In this document: one piece after another, positions 50,245-58,728 of the stretch
How positions within the stretch are numbered: the first letter of the stretch is position 1
Layout: every line of letters begins with the position of its first letter
NCBI GenBank assembly: GCA_025602915.1
Contig: JAHLJZ010000034.1
Span: 171,041-235,040 of the forward strand
Length of the DNA stretch: 64,000 nt
Reading direction: 5' to 3'
Origin: Paraphysoderma sedebokerense
Taxonomy: Eukaryota; Blastocladiomycota; Physodermatomycetes; Physodermatales; Physodermataceae
The notes under the pieces: generated by a model
Seen by the model: the letters and a program-made list of their open reading frames with translations, nothing else
Databases searched by the model: none
What the model was told of the DNA's origin: nothing
Translations under genes and position numbers: made by a program

Positions 50245-50892
50245 TTCGGTTAATGCAAGGAAATATGTGAATTTAAGCACTTGCGGGTTTTCAATGGTGT
50301 GGACTTTCGAAATTCCTACAGAATGTGAAAATATCTAGCGGTGACAACCGACATGACGAGGGGTCAAAATAAAAAAGTAAGTAGAGATATAGGTTATAAA
50401 GCAGAATGCTGTTGAAAATTGATAACGAAATTCAGAAGTTTGATAATAGTGTAGAGTGATGTCAGAGGAATTTTGACAAGTTCGACCCGACGCGACCCAT
50501 TTTCAACACGTTTATCTTATCAGAGCATGCTGCAATGACATCAGTTCTGTTCAGAAAAGCACACTACAAAGTACAATCTGTATTCGACAATATTCTTCTG
50601 ATATAAGTTCTGATCGTTTTTGATTTCTAGTTGATATCTCCATTGTGCGAACGATCCGTGCGTCAAGTTCTGTGCACGATTGTTCTTTATCTCCGTGCAG
50701 AGTAAAAGCAGATATCATATATATTTTTAAAGCTAATACATATGAATGATGACAAATTTCTCTTACAAAACACAAAAATAAAATTATAAATAAAATGCAA
50801 AACACAAGGTAGAAATACCACACAGTGTTTAAACTAATCATAGGTCAACTGCCACCCGATGGCAGAGGGCATCAACTCCAATCCAACGCAGT
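50245..50892. other. Intergenic, includes leader of the preceding minus gene
   Basis: Holds the 5' side of the gene ending at 49399 and the 3' flank of the seven-helix gene at 50893. A TTATAAAG-like box lies at 50393-50400 (plus notation). No further gene seen. Confidence 0.5.
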
Positions 50893-51678
50893 TTAGGGAT
50901 TATTGGATTTAGTTTTCGTTGCTGAACTGTTGACGGTGGCAGCACCGTGAGATTTCGTGTTGTTGTTAGAGAAGATACAGATTGATCTGTAAAGAAATAA
51001 ATATTCAATGATGCATTGAGCATAAGCGATTGTTGTAAATACTGTTCCACCGGGAATCGCCAATTTTACAATGTTCAAAGTAATTTGTGTAATTGACAAA
51101 GGAACCAATGCGTACAACACGTCTCTGAAGTCGCTCAAAATAGAAAACAAACCATCCGAATTTCGGTAGTGAAAGTACAATTCGATTGCGTAAAAAATGA
51201 ATTCCGCGGTAGAGAGTAAAATCCAGCCACCGTTGGAGAGACCACTCAAATGAATGGGCATTTGAGGAATGCAGATTTGGTAACGGACTACAACGATGGG
51301 TTGGGAAATACAAATGAATGCCTTCCCCGCCAGATAAATAATCAACAAAGCTGGGAATAAAAATCTATATAATTTTTGTTTGTTGGATAACGCGTAAATT
51401 CTCAAATAAGAATAACCGTAACCTATAACCCAAAAGAGGTTCATGGAGATACAACCAATTCTGACATTTTGACAAGTTTCACTCCCCAAGCTTTCAGCTA
51501 AGACCAAAGAAGCGGAATTGACCAGGAGAAATCCACAGGAGAGGAGAAAAGCAAAATTGAATTTGGTGAACCTTCGGTACTCTGTTCAAGTTAATGCAAC
51601 GAGGATTAAAGCGCTCGAAATTGTGAAGCACAATATCATATGAAAGTCAAAGTAGGCTCGGTTATCGAATAGTGCCAT
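50893..51678 (-). CDS. Seven-helix-like membrane protein with in-frame TGA (possible pseudogene)
   Basis: From ATG 51678 (MALFDNRAYFDFHMILCFT) to TAA 50893 the frame encodes about 260 residues with roughly seven hydrophobic helices: HMILCFTISSALILVALT, FNFAFLLSCGFLLVNSASLV, CISMNLFWVIGYGYSYLRIY, FLFPALLIIYLAGKAFICIS, GGWILLSTAEFIFYAIELYF, LVPLSITQITLNIVKLAIPG and FTTIAYAQCIIEYLFLYRSI. A TGA (51588-51586) interrupts the frame after helix 1. Either this is a premature stop, or a 60-nt intron (51631-51572, donor GTGCTT, acceptor AAG) removes it in phase at the price of most of helix 1. The continuity of coding character across the TGA favours a recent lesion. The topology resembles small receptor-like 7TM proteins expanded in zoosporic fungi; function is unknown. 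Confidence 0.6.
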
Positions 51679-52859
51679 TTTCTACTGTTTTTGATTTGGA
51701 GACGTGTTCAATACTGCTTGAGAAAGGGAGGAGGGCGATTATATAGAGAAGAGGTGCCGCAGTTCCGATTACCACATTTAGCATGTGCAGGGTACAAAGG
51801 AGAATATTCGCGGACATGTGGGTCTGGAACCAGTGCTAGGGGGATTTCAGAAGCCAGATAACAATATCATCTGAACTAAACAACTGTTAGGGGCCCACAG
51901 AAGTAACGGTAACTAGAAACTTCTGTTGATTAGTATCAAATTTTCCATTGCTCCTGAAGTTCCCCTTGATACTACCAAACGTTGTTCAGGCCGGTTGCCA
52001 CATTCTACATTCCGTTGTCGAATACGTATTGTGTGAATTGTCACTGATTGACTTTTCTAGTGATGCCTTTATTCACATTGTCATCCTTTGACAGCCGTTG
52101 TTCATTTCCCCTGTTCTTTCAAGTTTCAGCGTTCTTTTAGCGTTTTTCCCAGTTCCGTTACCCTACTTTATCGGTAATCTGACGAAATTTTGACAGGATT
52201 CAATTCAGATATCACCTGACGTCACTCCTCATTTTGGATGAAGCAACAGTCCTCCATGAAGCGGCTCGTAAGACCTCCAACCTCAACTCGGGAAACACGT
52301 CTATATTTATGCCATGAATTTGGATACTATCAATACACTTTGACGATAAAAAGGTGACTTGCCTTCCAGTTGACATTACTAGTACCGGGAAAATTGTCTC
52401 AGAAACCCCAAAAACGTTCAATTATGTCTGCGACACTTCACTGCAGAAAGATTGAAAGAACTTCGTTTTCGACTCTAATTCTAGTGGGGCATTCCGTTTG
52501 CGTCTTTGTGACATTCGCCCAAGCCCTCGTATTTAGTACAGAACTCTTTCCATACCTATTCCTGTCGTCAAGCTTGAAATGAATGCGGACAAAACAACCA
52601 GCGGTTGATAAGGGTTATGGTTATCTCCTGTCGGCCGCTCTAAATGACGAAATTTCTCTGGTTACTGGTGAATTGTTAATGCGTTACTATATTTTTTTTG
52701 GGTTTATTCCTCAATGTTGAGAAGTTACACGACCATTTTTCGTACATTTTTTTGGTACAAATTTACTCGCTCAGTTATCAACATAAACTGAACTTCCGAA
52801 TGACGTTGGTGACAGCTTGTAAGGTTCGTGTTGGAAATTTTCAGCTCACGTGCTCAAGA
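51679..52859. other. Intergenic, no gene seen
   Basis: Between the minus-strand seven-helix gene and the first tRNA. Short open frames only. No repeat matching the downstream duplicated unit was recognised. Confidence 0.5.
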
Positions 52860-52933
52860 GCCTTCGTAGATCAATTGGATAGATCGTCAGACTTCTAATC
52901 TGAAGGTTGCGAGTTCGACCCTCGCCGAAGGTG
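52860..52933 (+). tRNA. tRNA-Arg (anticodon TCT), copy 1
   Basis: A 74-nt cloverleaf without intron: acceptor GCCTTCG/CGAAGGT (one G-U closing pair), D-arm GATC/GATC, anticodon stem TCAGA/TCTGA with loop CTTCTAA (anticodon TCT, reads AGA), variable loop AGGTT, T-arm GCGAG-TTCGACC-CTCGC, discriminator G. No T-run follows directly; the next TTTT is about 40 nt downstream. Confidence 0.95.
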
Positions 52934-53182
52934 CAAAAAATAGTCTAAACCATGATTATTAGGGGTCTGATTTTGCTTTTATTATTATGAGAAAAGCTAA
53001 TATACGATGGGTCGCGGTTGTAGTTTCAGTCCCAATTAAACTTTCGCCATTTTTGTTGGTTTTGCATTTGTCTTTTTGTGAAATTCTTCACTGAAAGCAT
53101 TGACACCGATTGAACTCTACAGTGTGAACAATTTATGCCAATGTTGACTAGAATCGCATCCTTGAGCACTGGTATAAGTTAC

Positions 53183-54190
53183 ATGCAATTCGCATTCCCA
53201 GTTTGCAGCGGTGACGTGACACGAGGAAAGTTTTGCCCAGTCGGGCCTCTAAAGGTATATTAAACTTCAGAGTTCAGACCCCTAATATCGTCGATCACAT
53301 TGACATGGCTGGCATTAGAATTTTTTCATACGTGGAGAAGACAGAACATCTCCCACCAGAGTTATAGATTCCTGCAAATGTCGACTTTTATCACAGTGAT
53401 ATTATTTATTGCGGGAACTCCTTTTGGTTTGCTTCAGTCATACTTCGACTCTGAGTATGCCGTCACAAACGCGGCCTCTGCATTGACATTAGGAATGGTA
53501 TTTCAAACATTGAAGACTGCGCTACATGTCAGTGCAGGATGTTTAGATTTGTCAATGGGTCTTGGTCGGCTTCAATTATTTGAAAGTTTATTGTCTCCTC
53601 GCATACAGTCTATTTGTCGCTTTATTTCAAAAGTCACACCCTACTACACCGTGGTGTTCACGGCCGTTACGCTAACAAACGTTATCGAAAGAATGCCAAC
53701 CTCTGACGTCAGCATAATTACGACTGCCATGTCTATTATCAAACCAACATACTTAATTATGTTCGGAATAATTGTCATTTGCGTTCTGTTCGCCGACCTC
53801 AGCATGGTTTTAGTCGTGTTTCGGAAATCGTACGAGTTCCAAAAAGAAGACAAGGCAATGTTACCTCTCGTCACAAAGGTTCTCGCTGCAATGTGCTTGG
53901 CAATATTAGTTTTACTCTCTGCAGTCACAATGGAAGTGCTCAACTTGGATAAGACGACCATCTTGGGTGCCACCGAATTGATGCTGCAAATTTATTTTAC
54001 ATTGCATCTTTATGTCTTAAGGGGAGTCAAAGAATTCGTCAAGGAAAATAGAAAGGGGGTGACAGAAAGTAGAAAACCACAGTCGTCGGTTAGTATCAGC
54101 AAATCAGGAGTGAAATCGTTTGGTGCACTTATGACTGTCCCGGGTACGGGTTCAAAAAGCGAATTATCATTCTCCCTACGCTCCACTTAG
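53183..54190 (+). CDS. Seven-helix membrane protein, copy A (original start lost)
   Basis: Paralogue of the gene at 54984, about 85% alike by eye. From TLTWLALEFFHTW onward it is colinear with copy B and contains all later helices, ending SKSELSFSLRST (B stops after SKSEL because its next codon is TAA). The region that should encode B's first about 20 residues (MEFARYWLLPVLYCLLSSV) is missing: the two promoters align at GGTTTTGCCCAGTCGGGCC-like text, but A has about 40 bp where B has about 215 bp. No ATG remains in frame until codon 53378. A possible rescue is a new first exon 53183-53210 (ATGCAATTCGCATTC...) joined across a 60-nt intron (53211-53270) in phase, giving 315 aa. Otherwise A is a 5'-truncated pseudogene. 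Confidence 0.6.
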
Positions 54191-54983
54191 GAGTTCTTAT
54201 TTCTATTATTTTTTTATTAACTAAGGGTGAGGGAATGTAATTTGATACCTGTAATTTGCAAATGGTATCATGATGTTATCTGTGTAGCTCCAAGCTGGTC
54301 AACAAGAATATATCCTGATTTATATATGAAGTCCGATGTGAAACCATAATATTAATACCGACCTTATATATGAATGATGAAAACGTGCTACAACATAATC
54401 CTGCTCATAGGCGTTACTCAAAAAATGGAATGGGGTTGTCCCGTGTGATCAAACGAAAATGTTAATTCGCAATTGAGACATCGACAGAGTTATTTGGAGA
54501 TTATCACATATCGCCTAATTTTTAAATCACATACTACCTATCCGTTATTGAAAATTTTCTTTTTATCAATTATCCTTTGGAGGGTAGATGTTTTATGAGA
54601 GGGATTCGACGCTTGCAGTTGATATACTATGTCTATTGATACTATGTCTGTTGATTTAATGCATTGAATTCAAAAAAATAATAGTTTTATTTCAATTCTT
54701 GATAAAACTTTCATCATTGAATACTGGTATGAACTGGCAATTCAGTATTCCGAGACGTCGCTGTCCGCAGGTGACGTTCCACCAGTGAAGCTACTGGGAA
54801 GGTTTGCCCAGTCGAGCCTGTGATGTTACACGTTGACTGTTTAGACTTGAGAGATCGCTCCTTTTCACATTTCACAATTCATTCATCCAGGAAAAAAGTT
54901 AACAATTACGTCTACCAGCTTGTCGCAAAACTTGTCGCAAAGCTTATAATAGGCTATACACATATTCATTGTTAACCTCTCGA
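54191..54983. promoter_or_regulatory. 3' flank of copy A and promoter of copy B
   Basis: The segment 54230-54600 resembles the 3' flank of copy B (shared text such as ATGAATGA, TACTCAAAAAATGG and CGAAAATGT), and 54725-54825 resembles the region upstream of copy A. The duplicated unit therefore covers promoter, gene and 3' flank. Confidence 0.6.
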
Positions 54984-55910
54984 ATGGAATTCGCACGCTA
55001 CTGGTTATTGCCGGTCTTGTACTGTCTATTGTCGTCGGTGACATTGACATGGCTGGCATTGGAATTTGTCCATACGTGGAAAAAACATAATATGTCCCAG
55101 CAAAGTTATAGATTCTTGCAAATGTCGACCTTAGTAACGGTAATCTTATTTATTGCGGGTCCGTTTCGCTTGCTTCAGTCATATTGCGACTCCGAATTCG
55201 CCGTCACAAAAGCGACTTCTGCTTTGACATTAGGAATGGTATTTCAGACCCTGAAGAATGCGTTACATGTCGGCGCAGGAGGTTTAGACTTGTCAATGGG
55301 TCTTGGGCGGCTTCTATTATTTGAAAGTTTATTGTCTCCTCGAATGCAGTCAGTATGTCGCGGTATCTTAAAGGTTACACCCTACTACACGATGATTTTC
55401 ATGGCCATTACATTAACAAAAGCTATCGAAAGAATGCCAACATCTGACCCTGGAACAACCGCTGCGGCAATGTCTATCATCAAACCAACATATCTGATTC
55501 TGTTCGGAATAATTGTTATCTGTATTCTGTTCGCCGACATCAGCATGGTTTTAGTTGTGTTTCAGAAATCATACGAGTTTCAAAAAGAAGACAAAGCACA
55601 GTTACCTGTGGTCACGAAAGTCCTCGCTGCAATGTGTTTGGCTATATTAGTATTACTCTCCGCTGTCACAATGGACGTGCTCAGCTTGGAGAAGACGACC
55701 ATCTCTGGTGCGACAGAACTGATGCTCCAAATTTATTTCACATTGCATCTTTATGTATTAAGAGGAGTGAAAGAATTCGTTAAGGAAAACAGAAAGGTGA
55801 TGACCGAAAGTAGAAAACCACATTCGTCGGTTTATAACAGCAAATCAGGCGTGAAATCATTTGCTGCGCTTATGACCGTCCCGGTAACAGGTTCTAAAAG
55901 CGAGTTATAA
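54984..55910 (+). CDS. Seven-helix membrane protein, copy B (single exon, 308 aa)
   Basis: Intact ORF with seven predicted helices: YWLLPVLYCLLSSVTLTWLA, FLQMSTLVTVILFIAGPFRL, a longer helix around TLGMVFQTLKNALHVGAGGL, VTPYYTMIFMAITLTKAIE, PTYLILFGIIVICILFADIS, VLAAMCLAILVLLSAVTMDV and MLQIYFTLHLYVLRG, followed by a basic, serine-rich cytosolic tail (ENRKVMTESRKPHSS). This is GPCR-like topology without a recognisable family signature. It resembles the minus-strand gene at 50893-51678 only in layout. Unspliced. The tandem copy and the second tRNA-Arg downstream show a local duplication. A sensory role is plausible but not shown. Confidence 0.75.
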   Translation: MEFARYWLLPVLYCLLSSVTLTWLALEFVHTWKKHNMSQQSYRFLQMSTLVTVILFIAGPFRLLQSYCDSEFAVTKATSALTLGMVFQTLKNALHVGAGGLDLSMGLGRLLLFESLLSPRMQSVCRGILKVTPYYTMIFMAITLTKAIERMPTSDPGTTAAAMSIIKPTYLILFGIIVICILFADISMVLVVFQKSYEFQKEDKAQLPVVTKVLAAMCLAILVLLSAVTMDVLSLEKTTISGATELMLQIYFTLHLYVLRGVKEFVKENRKVMTESRKPHSSVYNSKSGVKSFAALMTVPVTGSKSEL

Positions 55911-56502
55911 CTATTCCTGTGTTCTACTTAAGAGGTTCTTTTTCGGATACTTTTCTATTAACCTGAAAGGAGAGAACGTGTACTTCGCATATTATCAGTG
56001 TAGTTGTAACAAGAATATATTTATATTTATGAAGTAAAACTGTAAGTATTAGTATCAACCTTATACATGAATGACAAGATTGTGAAACACCAATATCTTG
56101 TACATTTGCCTTACTCAAAAAATGGCGTGAAATTGTCATAAATGTCACTTGTAAACTGTCGAACGAAAATGTAAATATGCAATTAATACATCGTTATTTG
56201 AATTGACTACACATAGCCTGATATTCCACCCACACACAACTTCAATTTTTAAATAGTTTCTATCTATTAGTTACCCTTTTGAGAGTAAATGCTTGGATGA
56301 CGCAACGTCGATGTAAATTGTAACTGACCAAAATTTATGTAAAAAGCTAGCATACAGGTCAAAAGCAATTCGCACACCTCTTCAGCTCCGTGTAGTCAAA
56401 TTTCCGATGGAGATAAAGTTCTTAGAGAATGGAAAAATGTAATTGCTCGTCTGTTTAATATCTTGACCGAATATATAAATATAATTTTACTTTCAAACAC
56501 AC

Positions 56503-56576
56503 GCCTTCGTAGATCAATTGGATAGATCGTCAGACTTCTAATCTGAAGGTTGCGAGTTCGACCCTCGCCGAAGGTG
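56503..56576 (+). tRNA. tRNA-Arg (anticodon TCT), copy 2
   Basis: Identical over all 74 nt to the copy at 52860-52933 (same stems, anticodon loop CTTCTAA and discriminator G). A T5 tract at 56583-56587 is a good RNA polymerase III terminator. Upstream sequences of the two copies differ. Confidence 0.95.
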
Positions 56577-56984
56577 TCTTCGCTTTTTCGCTTTCTGCTT
56601 TGTTGCGTATTTTTTGTATTTTCTTCTTGCAACTGTTGCACTTATCGCATTTTGTCTCAGTCTTTCGTTTTTCCATCCCTTTCCACTGCATCAAAAATAC
56701 AAATTGAAGTCCACGCCTTGGTTTGCTTCGGACATGTCAATCCAAGCTTCAACGCGTGCAAGCTTCAGCCCTCTCACAACCAACCTTATTCGTCAGCATT
56801 TAACGTAAGCAGAGTATCGTCAGCACTCTTTACGTATGTTTGAGAAGGTGCTAGCATGTTTGCCTTATAAATACGGCTGCTTCCTCTTATGTAGTATTTC
56901 ACGTTTGTCCTGAACATCCTACAAATTTAGTCCTATTCTTCCGCTTTTCAACAACCATATCTTCTGCTACCGAGTTACTTAGGA
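56577..56984. promoter_or_regulatory. Promoter region of the PB1-UBA gene
   Basis: Between the tRNA and ATG 56985. A TATAAATA box at 56866-56873 lies 112 bp before the start codon. Other open frames here are not convincing. Confidence 0.55.
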
Positions 56985-58060
56985 ATGACTGACAGCATTT
57001 CAAACTCACGTTCATCCCCTCAACTTAATCTCTTCGCAAAGTTGACTTGCAACTCCGTCACGCGTCGAATTCAAGTCCCTTCATACACTTCGATTGAACT
57101 TTCTGACTTTGAACAACAAATTCGTTTACTTTTCCAACTTGAACCTGATCGTGCAATTCGCTTCACCTACCTCGATGAAGATGGTGATATTATCACTGTA
57201 GGCTCTACTATTGAACTAATAGAATTGTTCAAGAGCGCCGCAACTCAAGAAGCGGGTTCTGGTGCGGAATACGGGACAGTCAAATTAAATGTCCAGGTCA
57301 CCGGTAATAGCGGCAAACCCATGAGTGAACGCGAAGGACACAGCAATGATAAAAAATCGTCAAACAAAGAAGAAAACCAAGAACAAGACGAAGGATGGAA
57401 AGGCAAGGAGAAGGAAAATGAAGAAACTGCAAATACTGCAAGTTCCGGTAACCCAAAAGGGGACGATAAAAACGGGGCAGAAAAATTGGAGCAAGAAATC
57501 ACGACATTCGTTGAGAGTTTGAAAAATGTCGTCGACACTAATCCCGAATTGGTTCAGCAAGGTCAAAAAATTATTGAAGAGGCAAGTATACTAATTGAAA
57601 TCTCTTCATACGCAAAGAATAGGCAATAACATTCTGTATTTGACAATAGCTGTTCTCGCAACCAATGCCCTTCCCGTTCAGCCTTGACCCTAATATACTT
57701 TCGCACTTGGCTACACAATTTGGTTGTCCACTTCAAGCTTCGGGCGAACCTTCTTTCGCCGGCTGCAGCCGTTCGACAGGAAATTTCACAGCTTCTCAGC
57801 ATCCTGGCTTCCACCCTTTCCAATCGCGCCGTACTATTCCAAGTCTCAATCACTGGGATTCTTGGCGTGGTTGTGGTCGATTTCAGAGAAATGACTGTTC
57901 GGCTAATTCAGAACTGAACGAGGAAACTATTCAAAATATTGTTGAGCAAGTGAGAAATATGGGATTTTGGGATGACAATCGCATTTTGGAATTAGCTAAG
58001 AAATATGGTCATGTCGAAAGAGTTATTGAAATCTTGGTTCAAGAAGGTGGAGGATATTAA
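56985..58060 (+). CDS. PB1-UBA protein, p62/NBR1-like (2 exons, 335 aa)
   Basis: Exons 56985-57581 and 57650-58060. Residues about 15-95 form a PB1 domain (LNLFAKLTCNSVTRRIQVPS; the acidic OPCA loop FTYLDEDGDIITVGSTIELI). A charged K/E/N-rich stretch (120-180) and a helical region (EKLEQEITTFVESLKNVVDT) follow. The last 45 residues are a UBA-type ubiquitin-binding domain (NIVEQVRNMGFWDDNRILEL, then HVERVIEILVQEGG). This layout matches selective-autophagy receptors of the p62/NBR1 group, but no ZZ zinc finger or FW domain is visible. The intron has a GC donor: GAG|GCAAGT...CAATAG, the consensus form of GC-AG introns; the alternative GT donor (GTATAC) gives a frameshift and stop. The protein could cluster ubiquitinated cargo through PB1 polymerisation. 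A start further upstream is excluded by stops. Confidence 0.82.
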
Positions 58061-58728
58061 GCAGTATCAATTCTTACATCCTCATTACTAGTAGTCGTCT
58101 ACGTTTATTATTATGGTTCATTAGCAGCGTCAGCACCTTAGTCGTTTGTGGAATGCAAAAATTAAGTAATCGTTCGTACTGTATTATTACTATGATTAAT
58201 ATATTAGCCTACATCCACAATCACATGTCGCCAGAAGAAATGTTACAGAAAAAAGAAACTGCTATAAATATATGAAGTCAGGAAAACCGACACCTAGACA
58301 TTTGAAAATTGAAAGTCCTCGAAGTTAAGTTCCGGTGCCAATATATCTATATTCAAAATATTCCTTATCTACCAATTTTGCAAATAATAAACACCTATCT
58401 GATATAAATCTATCGATATATCGTAAGCTAAATCAATCCGTTTTGTCTCGGCCAAAGGAAATTCTATATCTCATCTATTCGTAAAGGTCTATATCAGATA
58501 ATTGTTTCTTTAATTGAGAAATTGGTAGCCGGAACTTAACTTCGTGGGCTTTCAAATGTCTAACAATAAATAGCTGGTAGTGACAGTATTTTTACTATGG
58601 CCAATATATAGCCTACACCTACGTATGCCATAGCAGGTGTAGCCACGGTAACGAGTCACGTGCATATAAGCAACCTTGGTTTCCACCATTTATGCATTCG
58701 AATGGAAATCAAGATCTGATTCTGTAAA
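58061..58728. other. Intergenic region containing a foldback element
   Basis: The only structured feature is the MITE-like inverted repeat at 58295-58562. The remainder is 3' flank of the PB1-UBA gene and the NOP4 promoter. Confidence 0.6.
58295..58562. mobile_element. MITE-like foldback element (268 bp, TA ends)
   Basis: The element is an imperfect palindrome. Outer arms: TAGACATTTGAA... at 58295 and its inverse ...TTCAAATGTCTA ending 58562. The arms continue with CGAAGTTAAGTTCCGG (58320-58335) against CCGGAACTTAACTTCG (58529-58544), CTACCAATTT (58369-58378) against AAATTGGTAG (58519-58528), and TATCTGATATA (58396-58406) against TATATCAGATA (58490-58500). It is AT-rich and has no ORF. Terminal TA on both sides fits the TA target duplication of Tc1/mariner-type elements, so a non-autonomous member of that class is likely. 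Confidence 0.7.

Noticed and set aside
53211-53270. Possibility that 7TM copies A and B both have a two-exon structure
   Set aside because: Copy B is open from its ATG without an intron and has no equivalent first exon; the intron idea is kept only for copy A as a hypothesis.
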